A stretch of 10,379 nt of DNA from an uncultured Megasphaera sp. (GTDB taxonomy: Bacteria; Bacillota; Negativicutes; Veillonellales; Megasphaeraceae). How positions within the stretch are numbered: position 1 is the stretch's first letter; each line of letters begins with the position of its first letter. Shown piece after piece: positions 1 through 7,464 of the stretch. The position numbers and the translations under genes are program-made. The notes below the pieces were generated by a model. It was given only the letters and a program-made list of their open reading frames with translations. It searched no databases and was not told the origin of the DNA. The stretch spans positions 1 to 10,379 of the forward strand of contig NZ_CATWFF010000068.1 of the NCBI RefSeq assembly GCF_958350005.1. The letters run 5' to 3'.

Positions 1-76
1 GGATATTCCTGGAGGCCTTTTCTCTTGATGGCCAGCTGCTGCTGGCCATCAAGAGCAAAGGCCTCCAGGAATATCC
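1..76. repeat. 76-bp near-perfect palindrome at the window edge
   Basis: Positions 1-36 are the reverse complement of 41-76, with one mismatch (T21 against C56) and a 4-base centre at 37-40. The right half continues in frame into the solute-binding protein that follows and matches its paralogue (AIKSKG against AIKEKG). The left half does not resemble the paralogue. Because the palindrome starts at base 1, the simplest reading is a fold-back artefact at a contig end, not a biological hairpin. Confidence 0.9.
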
Positions 77-797
77 GTACCTGTTCCCCATGACGGCCGA
101 AGAAAAGACGACGACATCCTTTATCGCCCTGGCCTATATTCGCAATGGCCGCGTATTTAATGACGACGGCACCCTCAATGCCGAAAGCACCCTCGACACG
201 CTGACGACACTGAAAAAATACCTCGACGAAGGACTCATCGATCCCAACAGCGTAACGACGCCGGGCATCGACGTATTCCGCGGCATTCAGAACGGCAAGG
301 GCTCCTTCCTCTTTGGGCCGACGTCCTTTACGACCAGCACGAATGACCCCAAAGTCTCGAAAGTCATCGGTCAGGTACAGTCCATTCCCATCCCCGGCAA
401 GACAGGCGTAACGCCTCATACTATTGCCTTCCCGGAAGCCCTGGGCATTTCAGCATACTCCCAGCATAAAGAAGCAGCCAAGAAGTTTGTCGAATGGTAT
501 ATTTCCAAAGAAACGCAGCTGAAGCTGAACAAGGCCATCAATAATCCGCCCATCCGCATCAGTGCACTGGAAGCGATGAAACAGGATTCTCAGACCGCCC
601 AGGCTGCGGAAACGATCGTCAACCAGCTGAAAATCGTAGATACGCCGTTCCCACAGGGCGTACCCAAATATTACACCAAAATGAGCACGGAAATTTATAA
701 CACTGTAAACCAGCTGGGCCAGGGACAGATTTCCCCGCAAGATGCAGCAGCACAACTGGTAGAACGGGTCAATGCCATTGTCAAGGCAAATCAATAA
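3..797 (+). CDS. ABC transporter solute-binding protein, family 1 (5'-truncated)
   Basis: This is the C-terminal part of an extracellular solute-binding protein of a carbohydrate-type ABC importer. It captures substrate outside the membrane and delivers it to the permeases. The frame is open from the window edge. Only residues encoded from about position 45 align with the complete paralogue downstream, because 1-40 belong to the suspected fold-back palindrome. The paralogue implies that about 175 N-terminal residues, including the signal peptide, are missing. By eye the two proteins are roughly two-thirds identical. They share blocks such as FNDDGTLN, KKYLDEGLIDP, FTTSTNDPKVSKV and KETQLKLNKAINNPP, and both end in RVNAIVKANQ. 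An internal ATG at 90 is not a credible start: it has no ribosome binding site and lies inside the conserved region. The next gene begins 21 bases downstream, so the two are probably co-transcribed. The substrate is unknown. Confidence 0.88.
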   Translation: MFLEAFSLDGQLLLAIKSKGLQEYPYLFPMTAEEKTTTSFIALAYIRNGRVFNDDGTLNAESTLDTLTTLKKYLDEGLIDPNSVTTPGIDVFRGIQNGKGSFLFGPTSFTTSTNDPKVSKVIGQVQSIPIPGKTGVTPHTIAFPEALGISAYSQHKEAAKKFVEWYISKETQLKLNKAINNPPIRISALEAMKQDSQTAQAAETIVNQLKIVDTPFPQGVPKYYTKMSTEIYNTVNQLGQGQISPQDAAAQLVERVNAIVKANQ

Positions 798-818
798 GAC
801 CCTGTAGGGAGAACACAT

Positions 819-2102
819 ATGTCAACTATTTCGCAAACCTTGAAAACACTGGGCCTCGTATCGGGCCTGGCTGCAGCACTGCTGATCACCGGCTGCGGCG
901 GCTCTTCCCAGACAAAAACGGCCTCAGCCGGGAATGAAGAAATTACGGTCATGGTCCCTGACTGGGGCGCGCCAACGCCGGAGCTTCTCGATGAATTCAA
1001 AAAAGAAACGGGCATTACCGCTCATGTGCAGACCGTTTCCTGGGACGATTCGAAGAGCAAAATCTCCGTCGCCTCAGCAGCTAAAAAAGCGCCTGCTGAT
1101 GTTATCGAAGTCGACTGGTCCTGGGCTGGTGAATTTTCCAGTGCCGGCTGGCTGGAACTGCAGAAACCTGACGAAAATACCGTAAAAGACGTGCCGACCT
1201 ATTCCTATTTCAAGTATAAAGACGGCTACTGCGCCACGCCGTATATCAACGGCGTCCGCATGGCCTACTGGAATACGGAAATGGCCAAACAGGCCGGCGT
1301 AACTGCTATTCCGCAGACCGCAGACGAACTGGAACAGGCCATGAAAGCAATCAAGGAAAAGGGCGTTATTTCCTACCCCTTCCTCTTCCCTATGGATGCG
1401 GAAGAAAAAGTAACGACTTCTTTCGTCACCCTCGCCGTCAGCCGAAACGGCAAAATCTTCAACGATGACGGCACGCTGAACAAAGAAAGTGCCCTGGATA
1501 CGCTGACCGTGCTGAAGAAGTACCTCGATGAAGGCCTTATCGACCCCGTTACGGTTACACGGCCCGGCATGGACACCTTCCGCGGCATTTACACCGGTGA
1601 AGGGGCATACCTGCTGGGACCCCAGTCCTTTACGACCAGTACGAACGACCCGAAAGTATCGAAAGTCGTCGGCCAGGTCGTCCCCATTCCCATTCCGGCC
1701 AAAAATGGCCCGGCTCCCCAGACCGTTGCTTTCGTAGAAGCCCTGGGTATTTCAGCATTCTCGGAACACAAAGAAGCTGCCCAGAAATTCATCGACTGGT
1801 ATACGTCGAAGGAAACACAGCTGAAGCTGAACAAGGCCATCAACAATCCGCCGACCCGCATCAGCACCATTGAAGAAATGACCAAAGGCAGCGACGCCAA
1901 TGCCGCAGCAGCCAAGGTTATTTTGCAGCAGCTGAAGCTGGTACAGTCACCGTTCCCCTTAGGCGTTCCCAAGTATTACTCCAAGATGAGTGCAGAAATC
2001 TACAACCTCATCCAGAAAATGGGCAAAGGCGAACTGTCTGCTCAGGAAACGGCAGATCAGATGACGGACCGCGTCAACGCCATTGTAAAAGCAAATCAAT
2101 AA
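819..2102 (+). CDS. ABC transporter solute-binding lipoprotein, family 1
   Basis: This is a complete 427-residue solute-binding protein, a normal length for the sugar-type (family 1) class. A short hydrophobic signal (about residues 11-25) ends in the lipobox LITGC. Cys26 would be lipidated after signal peptidase II cleavage, followed by a Gly/Ser-rich linker, so the protein is membrane-anchored on the outside. The mature part starts with a typical first strand (EEITVMVPDWG). It contains a YWNTEMAKQAGV-type segment that is common in the family. The start at 819 is preceded by AGGGAG with suitable spacing. It is a tandem paralogue of the truncated gene just upstream and is followed by a hairpin and two permease genes. 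Unusual for a family-1 importer, two binding proteins serve one apparent permease pair. The ligand cannot be read from sequence; sugars, sugar derivatives and polyols are all possible. Confidence 0.93.
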   Translation: MSTISQTLKTLGLVSGLAAALLITGCGGSSQTKTASAGNEEITVMVPDWGAPTPELLDEFKKETGITAHVQTVSWDDSKSKISVASAAKKAPADVIEVDWSWAGEFSSAGWLELQKPDENTVKDVPTYSYFKYKDGYCATPYINGVRMAYWNTEMAKQAGVTAIPQTADELEQAMKAIKEKGVISYPFLFPMDAEEKVTTSFVTLAVSRNGKIFNDDGTLNKESALDTLTVLKKYLDEGLIDPVTVTRPGMDTFRGIYTGEGAYLLGPQSFTTSTNDPKVSKVVGQVVPIPIPAKNGPAPQTVAFVEALGISAFSEHKEAAQKFIDWYTSKETQLKLNKAINNPPTRISTIEEMTKGSDANAAAAKVILQQLKLVQSPFPLGVPKYYSKMSAEIYNLIQKMGKGELSAQETADQMTDRVNAIVKANQ

Positions 2103-2104
2103 TA

Positions 2105-2149
2105 AAAAATACTTACGTATAGGCCTGCAGCCTGTACGTAAGTATTTTT
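2105..2149 (+). terminator. Intercistronic hairpin with U-tract between binding protein and permease
   Basis: A perfect 15-bp stem pairs 2105-2119 with 2135-2149. An inner 4-bp helix (AGGC 2121-2124 with GCCT 2130-2133) lies in the loop. The arms end in A5 and T5, so the structure reads as an intrinsic terminator in both directions. It starts three bases after the binding-protein stop and ends 19 bases before the permease start. It probably terminates only part of transcription, giving more binding protein than permease, and may also protect the upstream mRNA 3' end. Confidence 0.8.
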
Positions 2150-2168
2150 CTATCTAAGGAGTATTGGT

Positions 2169-3026
2169 ATGAAACGATTTCTCTATCCTCTTTCCTTTTT
2201 AGGCCCCAGCGTTCTGCTGCTGGCAGCCTTCGTATATCTTCCTCTTATCGTTACCTTTGAATACAGCCTGCAGCACTACAAACTGACCGAACCAGGCCAG
2301 GATTCCTTCGTCGGCCTGCTGAACTATCTGTATCTTCTGTCAGACAAAGCCTTCCAGATGACCTTGCTGAACAACGCCTTCATTCTACTCTTCGTCCTGG
2401 CTGTCGGACTGGTACTGAGCATTATCATGGGCCTTGTGCTGAACAAAAAAAATATCCTCACGCCGCTGCTCACGGCACTCATCATTATCCCCTGGGCCCT
2501 GCCGCCGCTGATCAACGGGATTATCTGGAAATTCATCTTTTTCCCGGGATACGGATTTTTAAACAAACTTCTTCTCCTGACCGGCATTATTGACGAACCC
2601 ATTGCCTGGACCAGCAGCCGCCTGGGCATTCTGGTCGTCGTGAGCCTGGCCGTCGTCTGGCGCAGCGTCCCCTTTGGCGCAGTCCTCGTGCTGGCTAATC
2701 TGCAGCATATTCCCCAGGAATATTACGATGCCTTTTACATGGACGGCGGCAGCCCATGGCAGGCCTTCCGCCGTATTACCCTGCCTCTGATTGCGCCGTC
2801 GCTGGCCATTATTGTCGTCACCTTTCTCAGTACGGCTGTCAGCGTATTTGACGAAATCATTGCCCTGTCCGGGTACCGCTTTGAAAGTCAGTCCCTGGAA
2901 GTCTATACGTACATGACGACGTTTAACTTTCTCGATTTCGGCACAGGCAGTGCCGTCTCGTACATTGCCATGCTACTCAGCGGCATTATCGGGTATTTCT
3001 ACATTCGCTACATGAAAATCCGCTAA
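2169..3026 (+). CDS. ABC transporter permease, MalF/UgpA-like
   Basis: This 285-residue inner-membrane permease is one half of the transmembrane channel of the importer. It shows about six hydrophobic segments (roughly residues 10-30, 68-91, 98-120, 153-176, 208-228 and 260-279). The cytoplasmic EAA loop that docks onto the ATPase is at about residues 184-207: EYYDAFYMDGG followed by FRRITLPLIAPSL. The usual EAA residues are replaced by YDA, while the DGG and ITLP parts are canonical. The start at 2169 follows AAGGAG at 2156-2161. It lies directly behind the intercistronic hairpin, so its expression may be lower than that of the binding proteins. The second permease follows 22 bases after its stop. 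Confidence 0.93.
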   Translation: MKRFLYPLSFLGPSVLLLAAFVYLPLIVTFEYSLQHYKLTEPGQDSFVGLLNYLYLLSDKAFQMTLLNNAFILLFVLAVGLVLSIIMGLVLNKKNILTPLLTALIIIPWALPPLINGIIWKFIFFPGYGFLNKLLLLTGIIDEPIAWTSSRLGILVVVSLAVVWRSVPFGAVLVLANLQHIPQEYYDAFYMDGGSPWQAFRRITLPLIAPSLAIIVVTFLSTAVSVFDEIIALSGYRFESQSLEVYTYMTTFNFLDFGTGSAVSYIAMLLSGIIGYFYIRYMKIR

Positions 3027-3048
3027 GATGCGGCAAGGAGGAACAGGT

Positions 3049-3894
3049 ATGCATTTTCTTTCATGGAACCGCTGCGCCTACGGGCTGGCAGTTATCTTTA
3101 TTATATTGTTTACAGCCGGGCCGATTTTCTGGAACTTCATCGTCAGCATTTCGCCGGAAGCAGAAATCAGCCAGGCCTCATCCTCTTTTTTCCCGCAGTC
3201 TGTGACCTGGGAAAATTACGGCGCCATTCTGGACTGGGACCGTCGGGAAGGCATGACTGTCCTGTCAGCTCTGACAAACAGCCTGGAACTGGCTCTCTGG
3301 ACCTTGCTCATCAGTCTGCCCCTGACAACCCTTGGCGGCTACGCCCTGGCACGGTATCGGTTTTCCGGACGAACTGTCCTGCTGAGCTGTCTCATCCTGA
3401 CTATCGTCATCCCCACGGTTGCCCGCATCATCCCGGTCTACGCCATGTTCCGCCAGTATGACATGCTGGACAGCTATTTCTGGACAGCCGTCTTGTATAC
3501 GACCATGGCCATTCCCATTCTTACATGGATTTCCATGAATTACTTCATCCAGCTTCCCCGGGAACTCTGGCAGGCTGCCGAGCTGGACGGCTTTACGGAA
3601 TGGGGTATGCTGACGCGCATCATTCTGCCCCTGTCACAGCCCATTCTCCTGACCAATGCCCTCATTACCTTCATTATCAGCTGGAAGCAGTTTATGGTGC
3701 CCACCATTCTGTTATCAGCCTATACGAACCGCGTCATTACCATGATTTTGTCTGACTTTATGACGAAGGACACGATTCTCTACTCCATCATCGCCGCCTG
3801 CGGCATGATTGCCATTATCCCGCCGGCCCTGCTGGCTGTCCTGTTCCGGCGCTATCTCATTTCCGGGCTGACTGCAGGATCAACTAAATTCTGA
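3049..3894 (+). CDS. ABC transporter permease, MalG/UgpE-like
   Basis: This is a 281-residue permease, partner of the upstream MalF-like subunit. I chose the ATG at 3049 because a strong AAGGAGG lies at 3035-3041 with a 7-base spacer. The in-frame ATG at 3028 would place that ribosome binding site inside the gene. The EAA loop is well conserved at about residues 172-194 (ELWQAAELDGFTEWGML followed by RIILPLSQP). An upstream segment GGYALARYRFSG is typical of MalG-like proteins, and the C-terminus RRYLISGLTAGSTK matches the usual ending of this subfamily. The last 43 bases overlap the 3' end of the opposite-strand methyltransferase gene. No ABC ATPase follows. That subunit must be encoded upstream of the window or elsewhere, as with shared MsmK/UgpC-type ATPases. 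Confidence 0.93.
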   Translation: MHFLSWNRCAYGLAVIFIILFTAGPIFWNFIVSISPEAEISQASSSFFPQSVTWENYGAILDWDRREGMTVLSALTNSLELALWTLLISLPLTTLGGYALARYRFSGRTVLLSCLILTIVIPTVARIIPVYAMFRQYDMLDSYFWTAVLYTTMAIPILTWISMNYFIQLPRELWQAAELDGFTEWGMLTRIILPLSQPILLTNALITFIISWKQFMVPTILLSAYTNRVITMILSDFMTKDTILYSIIAACGMIAIIPPALLAVLFRRYLISGLTAGSTKF

Positions 3895-4973
3895 AGCCCT
3901 TTGGGCAGACAGCCCTTTCTGGCACCGGCACCGTACACGGCAGCAGCCTGCATATAGGCCATCAGATTTTCCTTCGCCGTGCCAATAGGCGTGTCGCAGC
4001 CAGGGCACAAGGTAAATCCTGCCGGATTATCCCCGGCCTGGCGCAGACAGCGAATGACATCCTTCGTCACCTCTTCTGCCGTACCGTAGCGCAGGACATC
4101 GACAGGATCGACATTTCCCGTAATGCCCACTTCCGTACCATGCTGCCGCTTCAGGGCCTCCATATCTTCCTTGTTATCAATAGAAAGAGAGCTGAATCCC
4201 ATGGCCGCCAGTGCATCCCAGCGGTCGTGAATAATGCCGCAGGCATGCATGCTGGGCCGGCAGCCGTAAACAGCCGTCAGGCGCCGCACAGTCTCAGAAA
4301 GGACAGGTTCGACAAAGCGGTGAAAGAATGCCGGCGACAGAATGTTTTTGGAAATAAGGGGTTCTGAAAAAGACAGGCAAATACCCGTTTCTGCATAGAC
4401 ATCGCGGCAGCAGGAAACGACGTTTTCCATACTGTACCGCAGCAGGCGCTGCACGTCATCAGGCCGGCGGATCATATCCCGCAGAAAGCGTTCGATACCG
4501 ATGAGAAATCCCGCCAGAGTAACAGGCCCTTCTGTGCCGCCGCCAATGATATGGGTTTTGCCAAATTTTTCCTGCAGCCGCTTCGTGCCTTCCAGCATGA
4601 CCGGAATCCGCCCGCCTGTGTGAATATCGACGAGGGGCAGCGATTCCAGATCATCATAAGAAGACAGGGCCGGCGCTGTGACATGTGATACGCTGTGATC
4701 GGGAAAGACCAGCTTCGTTCCCAATGCTTCCGCCACGGCCCGTGAGCCAATGGCCATGCCCATGTCATCAGCGCCGAAGTCCTCGGCCAGACGGCTCTGC
4801 ACATCGACCATCACATCAGCCGAAGAGTAGTAGTCCCGTATCTCAATGCCATAGAGAAGCGACCCTGTTTCTGCCGATGTCAGAACCGTCGGAATACGGT
4901 CTACTTCCTGTCCCTGTTCATACAATGTCAGCCGTTCTTTCGGCGTCAGTTCTGTCTGTATCCCTTTCATCAT
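3852..4973 (-). CDS. Uroporphyrinogen decarboxylase-family corrinoid methyltransferase (MtaA/MtbA/MT1-like)
   Basis: This 373-residue protein has the UroD TIM-barrel fold used by methyltransferases that move methyl groups to or from corrinoid proteins. A zinc-thiol site is visible as His243-x-Cys245 (SMHACG) with Cys323 (TLCPGC). This His-x-Cys and distant Cys pattern, about 77 residues apart, is the MtaA/MtbA type; true heme-pathway UroD does not use it. Other family blocks are GGGTEGPVTLAGF (about 144-156) and ITGNVDPVDVL (about 284-294). The gene is divergent from a corrinoid protein and its activator, which supports methyl transfer over heme synthesis. The start at 4973 (or the adjacent ATG at 4970) follows a GAAAGGCAGG-type binding site. 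The family domain seems to end near residue 350. The last roughly 20 residues are an extension, and the final 14 or so codons are antisense to the permease. The methyl donor or acceptor is unknown. Confidence 0.85.
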   Translation of the reverse strand: MMKGIQTELTPKERLTLYEQGQEVDRIPTVLTSAETGSLLYGIEIRDYYSSADVMVDVQSRLAEDFGADDMGMAIGSRAVAEALGTKLVFPDHSVSHVTAPALSSYDDLESLPLVDIHTGGRIPVMLEGTKRLQEKFGKTHIIGGGTEGPVTLAGFLIGIERFLRDMIRRPDDVQRLLRYSMENVVSCCRDVYAETGICLSFSEPLISKNILSPAFFHRFVEPVLSETVRRLTAVYGCRPSMHACGIIHDRWDALAAMGFSSLSIDNKEDMEALKRQHGTEVGITGNVDPVDVLRYGTAEEVTKDVIRCLRQAGDNPAGFTLCPGCDTPIGTAKENLMAYMQAAAVYGAGARKGCLPKGLQNLVDPAVSPEMR

Positions 4974-4988
4974 GAACCTGCCTTTCGT

Positions 4989-4994
4989 ATTATA
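4989..4994 (-). promoter_or_regulatory. Candidate -10 box of the UroD-like methyltransferase
   Basis: The - strand reads a perfect TATAAT here, 15 bases upstream of the ATG at 4973. The leader would be very short. The -35 side is poor: TGAAAT at an 18-base spacing is the best candidate. Activation by a regulator bound at the adjacent dyad (5008-5049) would fit, but that is inference. Confidence 0.5.
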
Positions 4995-5007
4995 TATTTA
5001 TGCTGCA

Positions 5008-5049
5008 GCGCAATTTCATCAGATGTATTGTACCATGATGCCGTTGCGC
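5008..5049. promoter_or_regulatory. 42-bp interrupted dyad in the divergent spacer
   Basis: GCGCAA (5008-5013) pairs with TTGCGC (5044-5049), and CATCA (5017-5021) pairs with TGATG (5036-5040). Both pairs share exactly one centre at 5028.5. As RNA, a U-G pair would lengthen the outer helix to 7 bp, with a 2x2 internal loop and a 14-base apical loop. It lies between the divergent methyltransferase and corrinoid-protein genes. It could be an operator for both or a structured leader of the + strand operon. Confidence 0.55.
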
Positions 5050-5080
5050 CGTAAATCTGTCCGAATAGGAGCTTTATACT

Positions 5081-5743
5081 ATGAATCCATCTGAATCTAC
5101 GCTTTGGAAACGCTTATCTCAGGCCGTCGTTGCCATGGACGAAGACGGTGCCGTCGAGGCAGCGCAGACCTTGATTCGCTGCCATTACAATGCTTACAAC
5201 GGCATCATGCGCGGCCTCGCTGCCGGCATGGACGAAGTCGGGACGTTGTACGAAGAAGAAGAATATTACATTCCCGAACTTCTCCTGTGCTCAGATGCCA
5301 TGTATGCCGGTCTGCGCGTTCTCCAGCCCCATTTGCAGCCTGAAGCGACGGGAAACCAATACACTGCCGTCGTCGGCGTTGTCGAAGGAGACACGCACGA
5401 CATCGGAAAAAATCTCTTCAAAATCATGCTGGAAACCAACGGCTTTACCGTAACTGATCTGGGCCGGGATGTTGCGCCAGAACGATTTATCCAGGCAGCC
5501 CGGGAAACAAAGGCCGATGTTGTCGGCCTGTCGACACTGATGACGACGACTATGGACAACATGGAGACCGTCATGACCCTGCTCCAGAAAGAACAGCTTC
5601 GCCATGACGTCGTCGTCATGGTCGGCGGCGGTCCCGTATCCCAGCGCTTTGCCGATGCTATCGGCGCTGACGGCTATGCGCCGGAAGCGTCGGCAGCAGC
5701 CCGTCTGGCCCGGAAGCTGGTCCAGCAGAAACGGCAGGAATAA
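5081..5743 (+). CDS. Corrinoid (B12-binding) protein of a methyltransferase system (MtaC/MtbC-like)
   Basis: This 220-residue protein carries the cobamide that shuttles methyl groups between two methyltransferases. Residues about 1-90 form the helical cap domain typical of methionine-synthase-like corrinoid proteins (includes GIMRGLAAGMDEVG and YYIPELLLCSDAM). Residues about 94-215 are the Rossmann-like B12 domain. The base-off/His-on motif is intact: GDTHDIGKN gives Asp104-x-His106-x-x-Gly109, with His106 as the lower cobalt ligand. The GLSTLMTTTM (149-158) and VGGGPVSQ (181-188) blocks that hold the nucleotide loop are also present. The start at 5081 follows AGGAG at 5067-5071. The activator gene begins 3 bases after its stop, so translation is probably coupled. 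It is likely the central carrier of this cluster. Confidence 0.94.
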   Translation: MNPSESTLWKRLSQAVVAMDEDGAVEAAQTLIRCHYNAYNGIMRGLAAGMDEVGTLYEEEEYYIPELLLCSDAMYAGLRVLQPHLQPEATGNQYTAVVGVVEGDTHDIGKNLFKIMLETNGFTVTDLGRDVAPERFIQAARETKADVVGLSTLMTTTMDNMETVMTLLQKEQLRHDVVVMVGGGPVSQRFADAIGADGYAPEASAAARLARKLVQQKRQE

Positions 5744-5746
5744 GGA

Positions 5747-7453
5747 ATGGGGAATATCATAACCCTAATGCCCCAGGGCCAGGCTTTTTCCTATAAACAA
5801 GGCGATTCGCTCCTGCAGATTCTGCAGGCCCATCATATTCCCCTGTCGGCCCCCTGCGGCGGCCACGGCCAGTGCGGCAAGTGCCGCGTATCTATTCTCA
5901 GCGGCACTGTCAATGCGCCGACGCCGGAAGAACGGCAACTTCTCGGCGCAGAACCGGATACAGCGATCCGCCTGGCCTGTTTTGTCTATCCCTGCGGAGA
6001 CGTGCAGATTGTCCTGCCTGAACGAAAGGCCGCACCGATTCTGCATACGGGGTACACGCCGCCGTATACACCAGAACCGGCAATCAGCAAACGCCTGTAT
6101 CAGGCTGCGCCAGGACAGCCAATATACACCGATATATATGACGGCCCGGAGCAAATCGGAAGAGAACAGGGAGATACGGGCCGTCATTGTTACGGTGCTG
6201 CCGTCGACATTGGTACGACAACGGTCGTCGTTTCCCTCGTCGATGTAACGACTGGCGAGGAGATTGCTTCTGCCACGGCTGAAAATCCGCAACGCCTGTA
6301 CGGCAGCGACGTCTTGTCCCGCATTGCCTATACCCAGCGGGAGCCGCAGGGCGCAGCGCAGCTCCACGAGGCTATTATACAGGGCATCAACAAGCTGACA
6401 GGCCAGCTATGCCGGCGCCTGGCCCTCTCGCCGAACTGGATCTACGCCTATGCTGTCAGTGCCAACACGACGATGATGCACCTTCTCCTGAATCGCCCGG
6501 TGTATTCGCTGGGCCGATTTCCCTATACGCCGGCCTTTACAGGCAGTATCTCTGTCAGGGCCGCTTCTGTCGGCCTGCTCGGCTTTCCCCTGGCCCGCCT
6601 GTACTGTCTCCCCTGCCTGTCCGGCTACATTGGCGCCGACATCCTGGCCGGCGCAGCTATTGCCGATTTGCAGCATGCAGCAGATACGGTCCTGTTTCTC
6701 GACATTGGCACGAACTGCGAAATCGTCGTAAGCCATCACGGTGTCATGACCTGCTGTGCCTGCGCTGCCGGCCCGGCCCTGGAAGGAGCTGCTATCAGCT
6801 GCGGCATGACCGCTGCTGACGGCGCCATTGACGACGTGACCCTGCAGGACCAGGCCTTTCACATCCAGACCATCGGGAACACTCCTCCTTCCGGTATCTG
6901 CGGCAGCGGCATTCTCACAGCAGCAGCCGCCTTCCGCCGGGCCGGCCTGATCAGTCCTTCCGGGCGCATCTGCTCTGCCCGGCAGCTTCGCAGCCAGCAC
7001 TATGACACATTCCTGCCGTACCTTCGGGAAGAGGGAAAAAAGCGCAGTCTTATCCTCGCAGACGGTCCCCATCCCATTACGATAAGCCAGCAGGACATCC
7101 GTCAGATTCAGCTGGCCAAAGGGGCCATCTGCACGGGAATTACGCTCCTGCTGAACCGTCTCGGCCTGACGCCGGACGCCCTGCAGCGCATCATGATTGC
7201 CGGCCAGTTCGGCAGCCATCTGAAAGCATCGGCCCTGTTCGATATTGGCCTTCTGCCGGACGTACGGCCCGACGCCGTCACCTGCCTGGGCAACACATCC
7301 CGCACAGGGGCCCTGCTCTGCCTCCTGTCCCGGCCATGGCGCCGCACCATAGAAGGCTATCTTCCGCAGATGCAGTATATCGATCTCAGTACCGATCCAC
7401 AGTATGAATCCTTATTTGTCCAATCTCTGTCGTTTCCGCCAATTCACGGCTAA
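5747..7453 (+). CDS. Corrinoid activation protein: N-terminal 2Fe-2S ferredoxin plus ASKHA ATPase (RACE/RamA-type)
   Basis: This 568-residue reductive activator would use ATP to drive re-reduction of accidentally oxidised cob(II)alamin to the active cob(I) state. Residues about 1-92 form a plant-type [2Fe-2S] ferredoxin domain with Cys37, Cys43, Cys46 and Cys78 in the order CGGHGQCGKC then LACF. A linker leads to the ATPase part: DIGTTTVVVS (154-163, phosphate loop), SANTTMMHLLL (238-248), SGYIGADILAGA (292-303), DIGTNCEIVV (319-328), GICGSGIL (383-390) and IMIAGQFGSHL (482-492). These are the blocks of the DUF4445/RACE family, whose members are commonly somewhat longer. The ATG at 5747 is 3 bases after the corrinoid-protein stop; its likely binding site AGGA (5735-5738) lies inside that gene. 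The context fits perfectly: it lies next to its probable client protein. Confidence 0.94.
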   Translation: MGNIITLMPQGQAFSYKQGDSLLQILQAHHIPLSAPCGGHGQCGKCRVSILSGTVNAPTPEERQLLGAEPDTAIRLACFVYPCGDVQIVLPERKAAPILHTGYTPPYTPEPAISKRLYQAAPGQPIYTDIYDGPEQIGREQGDTGRHCYGAAVDIGTTTVVVSLVDVTTGEEIASATAENPQRLYGSDVLSRIAYTQREPQGAAQLHEAIIQGINKLTGQLCRRLALSPNWIYAYAVSANTTMMHLLLNRPVYSLGRFPYTPAFTGSISVRAASVGLLGFPLARLYCLPCLSGYIGADILAGAAIADLQHAADTVLFLDIGTNCEIVVSHHGVMTCCACAAGPALEGAAISCGMTAADGAIDDVTLQDQAFHIQTIGNTPPSGICGSGILTAAAAFRRAGLISPSGRICSARQLRSQHYDTFLPYLREEGKKRSLILADGPHPITISQQDIRQIQLAKGAICTGITLLLNRLGLTPDALQRIMIAGQFGSHLKASALFDIGLLPDVRPDAVTCLGNTSRTGALLCLLSRPWRRTIEGYLPQMQYIDLSTDPQYESLFVQSLSFPPIHG

Positions 7454-7464
7454 AGGAGTATGCC

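Noticed and set aside
1..76. Palindrome as an insertion-sequence end or a regulatory hairpin
   Set aside because: Its right half is ordinary coding sequence of the binding protein and its left half begins exactly at the window edge. There is no transposase or target duplication.
3028..3048. Upstream ATG of the second permease
   Set aside because: A strong AAGGAGG sits between this ATG and the one at 3049, which has ideal spacing.
3852..4973. Heme-pathway uroporphyrinogen decarboxylase (hemE)
   Set aside because: The His-x-Cys/Cys zinc-site pattern and the corrinoid-protein and activator neighbours fit the methyltransferase branch of the superfamily.
6407..7219. 270-codon - strand frame
   Set aside because: It is an antisense shadow of the activator gene, whose ferredoxin and ASKHA motifs are unmistakable. 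GC-rich codons keep the antisense frame open.
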